Assembly: GCA_039183635.1 (NCBI GenBank)
Contig: JBCDBL010000067.1
Span: 1-24,040 of the forward strand
Origin: JBCDBL01 sp039183635
GTDB lineage: Bacteria > Pseudomonadota > Alphaproteobacteria > Caulobacterales > Parvularculaceae
Direction: 5' to 3'
DNA: 24,040 nt
Position 1 is the stretch's first letter; each line of letters begins with the position of its first letter. Positions 15,156-22,444 of the stretch are shown here, one piece after another. Both the position numbers and the translations under genes were made by a program. The notes under the pieces were generated by a model that did no database searches, was not told where the DNA came from, and saw only the letters and a list, made by a program, of their open reading frames with translations.

Positions 15156-15308
15156 ATGACCCGCCCTTCCAAACCGCCGCCGCCCAAGCCGAACGAGGAT
15201 GACCGCCGCAACTGGGCGCTGGCGCACACGCCCGTTCCCACAAATCGCGATGGCGTGACCCTTGTTTATACGACCGCCCCCAAACGCACCTGTCAGCGTC
15301 ACTATTAA
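15156..15308 (+). CDS. 50-residue small protein in the transfer operon
   Basis: ATG 15156 is preceded by AAAGGAGG, one of the best ribosome-binding sites in the window. The product starts MTRPSKPPPPKPNEDDRRNW and ends in TCQRHY; it is Pro-rich at the N-terminus and basic at the end. No domain is recognised. It lies 44 bases after the secreted protein and 20 before the next gene, so it belongs to the same operon. The strong ribosome-binding site makes translation likely. Confidence 0.6.
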   Translation: MTRPSKPPPPKPNEDDRRNWALAHTPVPTNRDGVTLVYTTAPKRTCQRHY

Positions 15309-15328
15309 ACCGGAAAGGAAAGAAAGAC

Positions 15329-15658
15329 ATGACCACCATGAATGACAACACCCCGGGCCAAAAGAAGAACGGCCCCGTCGACCGCGTGTCCGAAGGCAAT
15401 GTGCGCGGCTCTATCTGGGAGAATGAATCCCAATACGGGCTGCACTACAAGACGGAGATTGAGAGCGTCTATAAGGACGATCAAGGCAATTATCACACAA
15501 CGAACGTCTTTAGCCGCCGTGAGTTACCACAAGTGGAAAAAGTCGCTGCGCGGGCGCTCGAACGTATTGACCACATGACGCAGATGAACCGCGAGCAAGA
15601 GCGTGAAGGGCCATCCCGTACCCCCCAGCGCAGCCGTGGCGTCTCGCGAAGTCGGTAA
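15329..15658 (+). CDS. Conserved small mobile-element protein, PC4-like fold suspected
   Basis: 109 residues, with AAAGGAAAG before ATG 15329. The central part (about 25-80) has the pattern VRGSIWENES...YKTEIESVYKDD...FSRRELPQVEKVAARALERI, which resembles a family of short proteins common on plasmids and mobile elements and thought to have a transcriptional coactivator PC4/ssDNA-binding-like fold. The C-terminal 20 residues are basic and Arg/Ser-rich. A single-strand DNA role would suit a transfer operon, but the fold link is from memory and unproven. Confidence 0.6.
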   Translation: MTTMNDNTPGQKKNGPVDRVSEGNVRGSIWENESQYGLHYKTEIESVYKDDQGNYHTTNVFSRRELPQVEKVAARALERIDHMTQMNREQEREGPSRTPQRSRGVSRSR

Positions 15659-15683
15659 ATATTCCGAATTAGGAATATATTCC
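15659..15683. promoter_or_regulatory. Overlapping palindromes next to the recombinase promoter (candidate operator)
   Basis: ATATTCC (15659-15665) is inverted as GGAATAT (15672-15678) around GAATTA, and GGAATATATTCC (15672-15683) is itself a perfect 12-bp palindrome. Thus three half sites alternate in orientation and end one base before the -35 box. This is the arrangement expected for a repressor or activator site controlling the recombinase operon. Confidence 0.6.
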
Positions 15684-15712
15684 TTGCACAAAGCAAAAGT
15701 TCGCGTTATGCT
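15684..15712 (+). promoter_or_regulatory. Sigma-70-like promoter for the recombinase operon
   Basis: TTGCAC (15684-15689), a 17-base spacer and TATGCT (15707-15712) make a good -35/-10 pair. Transcription should begin near 15719. Downstream, AAAGGAG precedes a tiny frame ATG-CAA-ACA-GTT-TAA (15743-15757) that could be a leader peptide or chance. The promoter would drive the small upstream gene and the recombinase. Confidence 0.6.
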
Positions 15713-15849
15713 CTTTTGCTTTGCTGCGTTCAAAGGAGTGAGATGCAAACAGTTTAAAGCGTAAGGAACCAAAACGGGTGAAGGACAAGACGGATAAGCA
15801 ACACGAAGGAACAATTGAAACCATAAACACAGGAGGGAAAGCGCACTCT

Positions 15850-16164
15850 ATGGCGCTCACCCTCGATCTTGATAAATATCTCGGCCAGCTTGAACACTGG
15901 GATTACCCCGATGAGCAAAAAGCGGAATTCATATCCGCGCTCTGGACGCTTCTGGTGGGCTTCGCAGAAATTGGCTTTGAGATTCATCCCGCCCAGCAGG
16001 CGCTGAAATCTGCGCAAAAACCCCCGGAAACCGGGGATAAATCGCACGAAAAGTCAGACGTTTCGTCGGCTAATGTGCTATACTCCTCTCATAATCTGCA
16101 CACCGAAAATAATTCTAAAGTCGATGAGCTTGGCTTATCGGAAAAGGAGGAGATTCTATCATGA
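15850..16164 (+). CDS. Small protein coupled to the serine recombinase
   Basis: 104 residues from ATG 15850, which has AGGAGG 13 bases upstream. A GTG at 15778 would add 24 low-complexity residues. The conserved-looking part is LDLDKYLGQLEHWDYP and the helical segment through FAEIGFEIHPAQQAL. Similar short proteins commonly precede recombinases in alphaproteobacterial elements. The second half is hydrophilic and Ser-rich. Its TGA overlaps the recombinase ATG (ATGA), so expression is coupled. It could regulate or assist the recombinase, for example as a directionality partner, but no DNA-binding motif is visible. Confidence 0.65.
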   Translation: MALTLDLDKYLGQLEHWDYPDEQKAEFISALWTLLVGFAEIGFEIHPAQQALKSAQKPPETGDKSHEKSDVSSANVLYSSHNLHTENNSKVDELGLSEKEEILS

Positions 16165-17828
16165 GCGATATATTACTGGATAGCCGTGTGCGTATGAACG
16201 CGTCTTCAATACAGGCCGTTATTTACGTGCGCATTTCTTCAGTCGCCCAGCTCCAGAAAGGGCACGGGCTTGCCAGCCAAGAGACACGCTGCCGGGAATT
16301 TGCACGCCTTAAAAACTATAATGTTCTGGAAGTGTTTTCCGATGAGGCCGTTTCCGGCGGTGTTTTCGATCGTCCCGGTATTGAGGAAATGCTCGCCTAT
16401 CTCAAGCGCCGTACCAAAAAGGGCGAGACAATCATTGTTCTCATCGACGACATTTCGCGTATTGCCCGCGACATCAAAACTCATCTGGACTTGCGCGCCG
16501 CGATTTCCGAGGCGGGCGGCAAGCTGGAAAGCCCGTCTATTGAGTTCGGCGAGGATTCCGATTCCATTCTTGTGGAAAACTTGCTGGCTTCGGTTTCACA
16601 GCATCAGCGCCAGAAAAACGCCGAGCAGACCAAAAACCGGATGCGCGCCCGGATCATGAACGGCTATTGGCCTTTCAAAGCCGTAATTGGGTACAAGTTT
16701 CAGCATGTTAAAGGACGCGGCAAGGTGCTTATCCGCGACGAACCGCTTGCCAGCATCATACAGCAAGCGCTGGAGGGTATGGCTTCGAGGCGCTTTGGCT
16801 CGCAAGCTGAAGTGAAGCGGTTTTTACAAAACCAGCCCGCTTTCCCCAAAAACCGTTTCGGGCTTGTGACCGATGAAGCGACGAACCGCATTCTGACACG
16901 TCTTTTATACGCGGGCATGGTCGAAGCGCCGGACTGGAATGTCTCGCTGCGGCCCGGCCAGCATGAAGGGCTGGTCAGTCTGGAAACCTTTCAGAAGGTG
17001 CAAAAACACCTCAATGAAGGCTCATACGCGCCCGCGCGGGCTGACATCAGCAATGACTTTATCCTCCGCGGCGCTGTTGCTTGTGGCTCATGCGGCCACC
17101 CGCTCACGGCGAACTGGTCGCAATCCCATACGGGCAAAAAATATCCCTATTATTCCTGCTTCAAAAAGGGCTGTCCGAGTGCGCGTAAATCCATCCGCCG
17201 CGACAAGCTTGAAAGCGATTTCGGCGCGCTGCTCGCGCGTTTAAGTCCCGGACGCGAACTCGTCACTTTCGCCAAAGGCATGTTCCGCGATATCTGGGAC
17301 CAACTCAACGGACAGGAAGACCTGCACAAACACACCCTTCGCAACGATGTTCGTGCTCTTGAAAAGAAGATCGGCCAGTTGCTGGATCGTATCGTTGAAT
17401 CCGACAATCCCTCCGTGGTCGGTGCGTATGAGAAGCGCCTCACCAAACTCGAAACGGACAAGCTTGTCCTTGTTGAGAAGCTTCAAAATACGGGCGCAAA
17501 CAGACACACCTTCGAGGAGGTTTTCCAACTCTCTATGGAATTCCTGTCAAACCCGCAGAAACTCTGGGAAACAGGGCGGCTGGAACATCGCCATCTGGTA
17601 CTCAAACTGGCGTTTTCAGAGCCCCCGCGCTACTGCCGTGAAAACGGGTTTTCCAACCCGGAAAAGTCATTACCATTCAAAGTATTAGAGGAGTTTTGTA
17701 TGCCGAAAACAGCGATGGCGGAGAGAGAGGGATTCGAACCCTCGGTGCTGTCGCCAGCACAACGGTTTTCGAGACCGCCCCGTTCGACCACTCCGGCACC
17801 TCTCCTTACGGGCCTTCTTTGCGGGTGA
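16161..17828 (+). CDS. Large serine recombinase (element integrase)
   Basis: 555 residues. The catalytic domain has S26 in YVRISSVAQ, with the conserved RPG and IDDISRIARD regions (about 71-104). A recombinase domain (about 165-285) follows, then a zinc ribbon with C308, C311, C333 and C338, and a coiled coil (about 390-445). It should catalyse integration and excision between attP and attB. The end is unusual: residues about 519-548 are the antisense of the tRNA-Ser gene (giving MAEREGFEPSV), and the stop lies in host sequence. The C-terminus therefore depends on where the element is inserted. The start overlaps the upstream gene as ATGA. Confidence 0.92.
   Translation: MSDILLDSRVRMNASSIQAVIYVRISSVAQLQKGHGLASQETRCREFARLKNYNVLEVFSDEAVSGGVFDRPGIEEMLAYLKRRTKKGETIIVLIDDISRIARDIKTHLDLRAAISEAGGKLESPSIEFGEDSDSILVENLLASVSQHQRQKNAEQTKNRMRARIMNGYWPFKAVIGYKFQHVKGRGKVLIRDEPLASIIQQALEGMASRRFGSQAEVKRFLQNQPAFPKNRFGLVTDEATNRILTRLLYAGMVEAPDWNVSLRPGQHEGLVSLETFQKVQKHLNEGSYAPARADISNDFILRGAVACGSCGHPLTANWSQSHTGKKYPYYSCFKKGCPSARKSIRRDKLESDFGALLARLSPGRELVTFAKGMFRDIWDQLNGQEDLHKHTLRNDVRALEKKIGQLLDRIVESDNPSVVGAYEKRLTKLETDKLVLVEKLQNTGANRHTFEEVFQLSMEFLSNPQKLWETGRLEHRHLVLKLAFSEPPRYCRENGFSNPEKSLPFKVLEEFCMPKTAMAEREGFEPSVLSPAQRFSRPPRSTTPAPLLTGLLCG
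17716..17760. other. Probable attR: tRNA-Ser 3' part
   Basis: The integrase gene ends in the tRNA, and the element lies on the 3' side, so the recombination core is expected in or just beyond the tRNA 3' half. The exact core cannot be set without the other attachment site. Interval limits are approximate. Confidence 0.35.
17716..17805 (-). tRNA. tRNA-Ser (anticodon CGA)
   Basis: Read on the minus strand: acceptor GGAGAGG pairs with TCTCTCC (last pair G-U), followed by G73 and an encoded CCA at 17718-17716. The anticodon loop CTCGAAA carries CGA. The long variable arm (TGCTGGCGACAGCA) and the T arm GAGGG-TTCGAAT-CCCTC confirm a serine tRNA, 90 bases with CCA. It decodes UCG. The integrated element lies at its 3' end and the tRNA remains intact, so insertion restored it. 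Confidence 0.95.
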
Positions 17829-18208
17829 ACCGCTTTGAAGAGCTGCTCGATAATATATCGACGCAATGGTTTGCAAGGGCGTTTCAGAATAAAATGCGTC
17901 TTGAGGGCCTATGAAGCCGCGGCCTGGGCCGTTGAAGGCCGCGAGATGAGAGGGCGGGCTCGGCGCGCATGAGGGCCGCGCCCGTCACTCAAACATCTCC
18001 CGGGGGCTGGATATTCTTTCCCGTCTGGTAAACAGATTTTTCAGCCCCTCGGAGACGAGTCTTCCCTTGACTTCATAGCCTCGCACCGATACCAAACCGC
18101 ACTCGCGCCGGGCTCGCCCGGCGTCTTAATTCATGCTGCAGCCATATCAATCACGGGCGATAAGCCCCAAGAGCCGTTGCAGCACAGCTGGTTTTAAGGA
18201 CAAGGCCC
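17829..18208. other. Intergenic region between tRNA-Ser and rplU
   Basis: This 380-base stretch contains no gene. It holds the tRNA promoter on one side and the rplU leader on the other. A possible rplU promoter is TTGACT (18067-18072), 17 bases, TACCAA (18090-18095). A GC hairpin CGCCGGG-CTCG-CCCGGCG (18106-18123) followed by TCTTAATT could be an attenuator or a weak terminator in the leader. Several other short GC repeats occur around 17920-17990 without clear meaning. Confidence 0.4.
17850..17876 (-). promoter_or_regulatory. Candidate tRNA-Ser promoter
   Basis: On the minus strand, TTGCAA (17876-17871), 15 bases, then TATTAT (17855-17850) lie 45 bases before the tRNA 5' end. Spacing is short for sigma-70, so the call is tentative. 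Confidence 0.3.
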
Positions 18209-18844
18209 ATGTACGCGGTCATAAAGACAGGCGGAAAGCAATATAAAGTCGCCAAAGACGACGTCATTAAGGTAGAGCGCCTCGATGGCGACGCCGGCGA
18301 GATGATAACAATCGACGACGTTCTTTTGGTTGGCGAAGGCGAAGACGTGACGGTCGGCGCGCCTTTGGTGGACGGCGCCTCCGTCGCAGCCGAAATCGTC
18401 GAGCAAGGCCGCGGCCGCAAGATCATTATATTTAAGAAAAAACGGCGTCAGAATTATCGTCGCAAAAACGGGCACAGACAGCACATCACGACGCTGAAAG
18501 TCACCGATATTCTGACCGGCGGCGCCAAGCCGAAGGCGACCCCGAAGAAAAAAGCTGCGCCAAAAGCTGAACAAGCCGCGCCGGCCGCCGACGTCGCCGA
18601 GGCCGCGCCCCAGCAATTTGACGCCGCGCCGGAGAACGCTGACGATTTGACGAAGATTTCAGGGGTTGGCCCGAAACTCGCCGAGACGTTGAACGAGCTT
18701 GGCATTTACACCTTTGAACAGGTTGCGGCCTGGACGCCGGAAAATGTGGCGTTTGTCGACGCGCGCCTGAAGTTCAAAGGCCGCATCGAGCGGGACGACT
18801 GGATTGGCAAGGCCAAAGAATTGGCCGCAGAAAAAGACGCTTAG
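18209..18844 (+). CDS. rplU: 50S ribosomal protein L21 with C-terminal extension
   Basis: 211 residues. Residues 1-103 are classical L21: MYAVIKTGGKQYKV at the start and the basic signature KKRRQNYRRKNGHRQ at 77-91. It binds 23S rRNA in the large subunit. After an Ala/Lys/Pro linker (about 105-142), there is a second domain (about 145-208) with LTKISGVGPKLAETLNELGI, a helix-hairpin-helix-like motif. Such extended L21 proteins are known in Alphaproteobacteria, and the extension may contact RNA or DNA. rpmA follows after 19 bases in the usual order, so they form one operon. Confidence 0.97.
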   Translation: MYAVIKTGGKQYKVAKDDVIKVERLDGDAGEMITIDDVLLVGEGEDVTVGAPLVDGASVAAEIVEQGRGRKIIIFKKKRRQNYRRKNGHRQHITTLKVTDILTGGAKPKATPKKKAAPKAEQAAPAADVAEAAPQQFDAAPENADDLTKISGVGPKLAETLNELGIYTFEQVAAWTPENVAFVDARLKFKGRIERDDWIGKAKELAAEKDA

Positions 18845-18863
18845 AGCTTAGGAGAACAGACCT

Positions 18864-19133
18864 ATGGCCCATAAGAAAGCAGGCGGCAGCTCCCGCAACG
18901 GACGCGACTCGGCCGGACGGCGCCTTGGCGTCAAGAAATTCGGCGGTGAAAGCGTAATCCCCGGCAACATCATCGTGCGCCAGCGCGGCACCAAATATTA
19001 TCCAGGCGACAATGTCGGCATGGGCAAAGACCACACGCTCTTCGCCCTGACCGAGGGCCACGTTCAGTTCGTCAAGAAAGCCGGCGACAAGAACGTCGTA
19101 TCCGTAGCCCCGGTGGTGCTTGCAGCCGAATAG
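18864..19133 (+). CDS. rpmA: 50S ribosomal protein L27
   Basis: 89 residues with the L27 N-terminus MAHKKAGGSSRNGRDSAGRR and the conserved GTKYYPGDNVGMG region. L27's N-terminal tail reaches the peptidyl transferase centre of the ribosome. GGAGAACAG lies before the ATG. Length is normal, and the mature N-terminus is already present without the cleaved extension found in Firmicutes. It follows rplU and is followed by two hairpins, the second a strong terminator. Confidence 0.98.
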   Translation: MAHKKAGGSSRNGRDSAGRRLGVKKFGGESVIPGNIIVRQRGTKYYPGDNVGMGKDHTLFALTEGHVQFVKKAGDKNVVSVAPVVLAAE

Positions 19134-19147
19134 GCGGTCCGAACATA

Positions 19148-19168
19148 GGGACCGTCGCTGGCGGTCCC
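19148..19168 (+). terminator. Hairpin after rpmA
   Basis: GGGACCG (19148-19154) pairs with CGGTCCC (19162-19168) around a 7-base loop. It has no T-run, so it is probably an RNA 3' stabilising stem or the first of tandem terminators. Confidence 0.5.
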
Positions 19169-19193
19169 CTCTCAACGCAAAAGCGTAAACGAG

Positions 19194-19218
19194 GAGAGCC
19201 CGCCGGCTCTCTTTTTTT
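19194..19218 (+). terminator. Rho-independent terminator of the rplU-rpmA operon
   Basis: GAGAGCC (19194-19200), loop CGCC, GGCTCTC (19205-19211), followed by seven T's (19212-19218). It cleanly separates the ribosomal operon from the acetyltransferase. Confidence 0.92.
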
Positions 19219-19246
19219 GTTTTCGCGGATCTTGGGAGACGCCGCC

Positions 19247-19780
19247 ATGACACAGTTAAGACCCACAGAACGCATCCGAACCCCGCGCCTCACCCTGCGC
19301 CCACTGGCGCGCGCCGACGCTACGCGGCTGGCGGAGATATGCTCTGATTACGAATTGGCCCGCATGACGTCGCGGGTCCCGCACCCCTATGACCGCGACA
19401 GCGCCGAAGCGTTCCTGGAGTATCTCGAGACGGCGGACGACGAGAATGTTTTCGCAATCACCGCCCCGAACGGGGAATTGATCGGCAATGCGGGGCTGAC
19501 GCGCACCGGCCTGAAAACCTATGAACTCGGCTACCTTGTGGCGTCGGACAGGCGGGGCTGCGGCGTCGCCTCAGAGGCGGCGCGGGCGCTGGCGCTTTAC
19601 GCCCTCGACGCGTTCGGGGCCAGGCGCGTTACGTCCGGCCATTATGTGGACAATCCGGCGTCCGGCCGCGTGTTGTGGAAAACAGGCTTCCGGCCCACAG
19701 GCGAAATCGTGCGGCAATGGTCCGAAGGGCGGAAAGGCCATGTGTTGTGCAACAGGATGGCCCTATGGCGCGTGTCTTAA
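19247..19780 (+). CDS. GNAT-family N-acetyltransferase (RimJ/RimL-like)
   Basis: 177 residues from ATG 19247 with GGGAG upstream; an in-frame TTG at 19217 overlaps the terminator and is unlikely. The N-terminal TPRLTLRPLARADA is typical of RimJ/RimL-type acetyltransferases. The acetyl-CoA loop is RRGCGVASEAARAL (about 104-117), a variant of the Q/RxxGxG/A motif, followed by the NPASGRVLWKTGFRP signature. These enzymes transfer acetyl from acetyl-CoA to protein N-termini or small amines; the substrate here is unknown. The rpmA-GNAT-obgE arrangement is common in Alphaproteobacteria. Its stop overlaps that of the convergent small gene by three bases. Confidence 0.9.
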   Translation: MTQLRPTERIRTPRLTLRPLARADATRLAEICSDYELARMTSRVPHPYDRDSAEAFLEYLETADDENVFAITAPNGELIGNAGLTRTGLKTYELGYLVASDRRGCGVASEAARALALYALDAFGARRVTSGHYVDNPASGRVLWKTGFRPTGEIVRQWSEGRKGHVLCNRMALWRVS

Positions 19781-20100
19781 AAAGCGTAGGACACCCCGAA
19801 CGTGGGACGGTTCGGCCCGAAATCGATGCGCGCGGCGTCTGCGCCGCGGCGGCCGAGACGGGCCTCGGCGAGGTCGGCCGGACCTGCCTCCCGATCAAGA
19901 GCGCCGGTGAGTGTGAACGTGGCGTTCACCGGCAAAAACGCATCGGTCATGAAGGATTGGCGCAGCGTATAGTCGGTCTCCATGAACCCGGCGAACAGGC
20001 GCGCATCGACAGCCTCCTTGCTGGTTTCAGCAAGGGCGGCGCCTGGCGCAAGGGCGATGAAAATGAAAGCGGTTAAGGCGGATTTGGCGGAAAACGGCAT
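19777..20100 (-). CDS. Small secreted protein, possible outer-membrane remnant
   Basis: 107 residues. Residues 1-24 are a signal peptide (MPFSAKSALTAFIFIALAPG, AALA cleavage region). The mature part ends in FGVSYAF, whose final aromatic residue and alternation resemble the C-terminal strand of outer-membrane beta-barrels. At this length it cannot form a full barrel, so it may be a tiny periplasmic or outer-membrane protein or a shortened one. AAGAGA precedes the ATG. It converges on the acetyltransferase and diverges from obgE. No family is recognised. Confidence 0.65.
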   Translation of the reverse strand: MPFSAKSALTAFIFIALAPGAALAETSKEAVDARLFAGFMETDYTLRQSFMTDAFLPVNATFTLTGALDREAGPADLAEARLGRRGADAARIDFGPNRPTFGVSYAF

Positions 20101-20120
20101 GGGCGTCTCTTTTCACTGTG

Positions 20121-20144
20121 ACGCATCCTTAAAAAGCGATGCGT
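20121..20144. repeat. Inverted repeat in the obgE divergent promoter region
   Basis: ACGCATC (20121-20127) and GATGCGT (20138-20144) are perfect inverted arms around a 10-base loop. Lying between the divergent small secreted gene and obgE, it could be an operator or a leader stem of the secreted gene. Confidence 0.35.
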
Positions 20145-20246
20145 GTTATCTGATGGCTTCACATTCTTTGGGCGGCGGCTCACATGCAATGAACGTTGAC
20201 GCGAGCCTGCGCTTGCTTTTTTGTGAGGCCGCGTGAGGCAAGGACC

Positions 20247-21299
20247 ATGAAATTTCTCGACCAGGCGAAAATCTACATTAAAAGCGGCGCGGGCGGTCCC
20301 GGCTGCGTGTCGTTCCGGCGAGAGAAATTCGTGGAGTTCGGCGGCCCTGACGGCGGCGACGGCGGCAGCGGCGGGCATGTCTTCGCCGAGGCGGTGGACG
20401 GCCTCAACACCCTCATCGATTACCGCTACCAGCAGCATTTCAAAGCGAAAAAGGGCGAACACGGCATGGGCCGCAACCGCACCGGCGCGGGGGCGGAGGA
20501 TGTCGTGGTGAAAGTGCCCGTGGGCACGCAAATCTTCGAGGAGGACAACGACACCCTCATCGCCGACCTCGACCAGATCGGGGAGCGCGTGCTCCTCGCC
20601 CGGGGCGGCAATGGCGGCTGGGGCAACGCGCGGTTCAAATCCTCCGTCAACCAGGCGCCCCGCCGCGCAAACCCCGGCGAGGATGCGGAGGAGCGCACCG
20701 TATGGCTGCGCCTGAAGCTTATCGCCGACATCGGCCTTGTGGGCCTGCCGAACGCCGGCAAATCGACCATGCTGGCGGCGACAAGCGCGGCGAAGCCGAA
20801 AATCGCAGATTATCCGTTTACGACGTTACACCCCAATCTCGGCGTCGTGCGTCTCGGCCCGGAACGCAGCTTCGTGATGGCGGACATTCCCGGCCTCATC
20901 GAAGGCGCCCATGAGGGCGCGGGCATCGGCGACCGGTTCCTCGGCCATGTGGAGCGGTGCGCCGCCCTGCTTCACCTTGTGGACGGAACCGAAGACGATG
21001 TCGCTGCCGCCTACCGCACCGTACGCGGAGAATTGGAGGCCTACGGACACGGCCTTGTCGAAAAGCGGGAGTTTGTGGCCCTGAACAAAATCGATTCCCT
21101 CCCCGCCCATGACCGCACCGTGAAGCAGGCCGCGCTAAAAGCGGCCGCCGGCGCGCCCGTGGCGCTGTTGTCCGGGGCGAGCCAGGAAGGCGTCGCCCAG
21201 ATGCTGGAGGCGCTCTACGCCGAGGCTGCGGGCCTTGCGACCAAAGAAGACGAGGACATGGGCGATGAAACCGAAGGGACGGCGGCATGGACGCCGTAA
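20247..21299 (+). CDS. obgE: GTPase ObgE/CgtA
   Basis: 350 residues from ATG 20247 (MKFLDQAKIYIKSG), the canonical Obg start, with GGCAAGGA upstream. The glycine-rich Obg domain is at 1-158 and the G domain from about 159: G1 GLPNAGKST at 166-174, switch II DIPG at 213-216 and NKID at 280-283. Obg is an essential GTPase tied to large ribosomal subunit assembly and the stringent response. The location near rplU-rpmA is conserved in many bacteria. Its end overlaps proB by 13 bases. The C-terminus is short and acidic. Confidence 0.97.
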   Translation: MKFLDQAKIYIKSGAGGPGCVSFRREKFVEFGGPDGGDGGSGGHVFAEAVDGLNTLIDYRYQQHFKAKKGEHGMGRNRTGAGAEDVVVKVPVGTQIFEEDNDTLIADLDQIGERVLLARGGNGGWGNARFKSSVNQAPRRANPGEDAEERTVWLRLKLIADIGLVGLPNAGKSTMLAATSAAKPKIADYPFTTLHPNLGVVRLGPERSFVMADIPGLIEGAHEGAGIGDRFLGHVERCAALLHLVDGTEDDVAAAYRTVRGELEAYGHGLVEKREFVALNKIDSLPAHDRTVKQAALKAAAGAPVALLSGASQEGVAQMLEALYAEAAGLATKEDEDMGDETEGTAAWTP

Positions 21300-22435
21300 C
21301 GCATCTTAAGAACGCCCGCCGCATTGTCGTGAAGGTGGGCTCGGCCCTTGTCGCCGGCGACGACGGCGCGCCGGCCGCCGCGTGGATGTCCGCCCTCGCC
21401 GCCGACGCTGCGCGCCTGCGCAGGCGGGGCCAGGATGTGATCCTGGTCTCTTCCGGCGCCGTGGCGCTGGGGCGCAGGGCCCTGAACCTCGCGCCGCCCT
21501 TGAAGCTGGAGGAAAAGCAGGCCGCCGCCGCCGTCGGCCAGCTCGCCCTCACCAAGGCCTGGGAAACGGCGCTGGACGCAAAAAACCTCAAACTCGCTCA
21601 GCTTCTTCTCACCCTCGACGATACCGAAAACCGACGCCGTTACTTGAACGCCAGAGCGACGCTGGAAACGCTTTTATCCTTAGGCGTTGTTCCCCTGGTC
21701 AATGAGAACGACACTGTGGCCACGGCTGAAATTCGCTATGGCGACAATGACCGCCTCGCCGCCCACGCCGCGCAAATGGCCGGGGCCGATTGCCTGGTGC
21801 TGCTCTCAGACATCGACGGTCTTTATACCGCGGACCCCCGCAAGGACGCCGCGGCGACGTTCATCCCCCATGTGGCGACGATTACGCCCGAGATCGCCGC
21901 CATGGCCGGCGGCGCCAATTCCAAAACGGCGATCGGCTCCGGCGGCATGGAGACGAAACTCATCGCAGCGGAAATCGCCGTCGCGGCCGGGGCGGCGGTG
22001 ATCATCGCCAAAGGGCTTCCCGGCGACGGGACGACAAGCCCCCTCGCGGCCCTTGAAGAGGGCGCCCGATGCACCGTTTTCGCCCCTTCGGGCACGCCGG
22101 CGGCGGCGAAAAAACGCTGGATCGCCGGACGCTTGAAACCCGCAGGCGCCGTTGTTATCGACGCCGGCGCCGCCGGCGCCCTCGCCAGGGGCAAAAGCCT
22201 TTTGCCCGCCGGGGTCATCGCCGTGGAGGGCGCCTTTTCCAAGGGCGACGCTGTTGAAATTCTCACCGCGGAACGGGTGCGTCTCGGCCGCGGCCTTATC
22301 GCCTACGATGCGGCCGACGCGACGGCCCTTGCCGGCAAGCGCAGCGGAGAGATAAAATCCGTCCTCGGATATGACGGCCGCAGCGCCCTCATCCACCGGG
22401 ACAATATGGCCCTGAACGACGTAAGTGAAAAATAG
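21287..22435 (+). CDS. proB: Glutamate 5-kinase
   Basis: 382 residues, normal for the form with a C-terminal PUA domain. The amino acid kinase domain (about 1-265) has RIVVKVGSALV at 12-22, VSSGAVALG, VPLVNENDTV and SDIDGLYTADP; GSGGMETKL is the conserved site near 220. The PUA domain (about 285-375) contains GAFSKGDAV. It phosphorylates glutamate, the first step of proline synthesis. It starts inside obgE and is followed by a GST-like gene and proA, so the proline pathway genes are nearly adjacent and probably co-transcribed. Confidence 0.97.
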   Translation: MDAVTHLKNARRIVVKVGSALVAGDDGAPAAAWMSALAADAARLRRRGQDVILVSSGAVALGRRALNLAPPLKLEEKQAAAAVGQLALTKAWETALDAKNLKLAQLLLTLDDTENRRRYLNARATLETLLSLGVVPLVNENDTVATAEIRYGDNDRLAAHAAQMAGADCLVLLSDIDGLYTADPRKDAAATFIPHVATITPEIAAMAGGANSKTAIGSGGMETKLIAAEIAVAAGAAVIIAKGLPGDGTTSPLAALEEGARCTVFAPSGTPAAAKKRWIAGRLKPAGAVVIDAGAAGALARGKSLLPAGVIAVEGAFSKGDAVEILTAERVRLGRGLIAYDAADATALAGKRSGEIKSVLGYDGRSALIHRDNMALNDVSEK

Positions 22436-22444
22436 GACGCCGCC

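Larger units (their letters stand above)
1..17716. mobile_element. Integrated mobilizable/conjugative element at tRNA-Ser 3' end (left end outside window)
   Basis: Seen: relaxase, MobC-like protein, VirD4-type coupling protein, large serine recombinase, resolvase, IS fragment, toxin-antitoxin and methyltransferase genes are all on the left of a tRNA-Ser gene, and ordinary housekeeping genes are on its right. The recombinase is the last gene before the tRNA, as expected for an element inserted at a tRNA 3' end. No T4SS channel genes are visible, which suggests an IME or a fragment of an ICE. I found no second copy of the tRNA 3' segment on either strand, so the left attachment site is probably beyond position 1. 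The right boundary is inferred to be in or next to the tRNA 3' part and could extend some tens of bases into it. Cargo genes look more AT-rich than transfer genes, suggesting a mosaic. Confidence 0.75.

Noticed and set aside
15778..15849. GTG-started extension of the small gene before the recombinase
   Set aside because: It is low in complexity, and the ATG at 15850 matches the point where the conserved-looking sequence begins and has AGGAGG upstream; it remains possible.
17716..17805. The EREGFEPSV peptide at the recombinase end as a functional protein domain
   Set aside because: It is a reverse reading of the tRNA-Ser gene, a well-known source of false conserved peptides.
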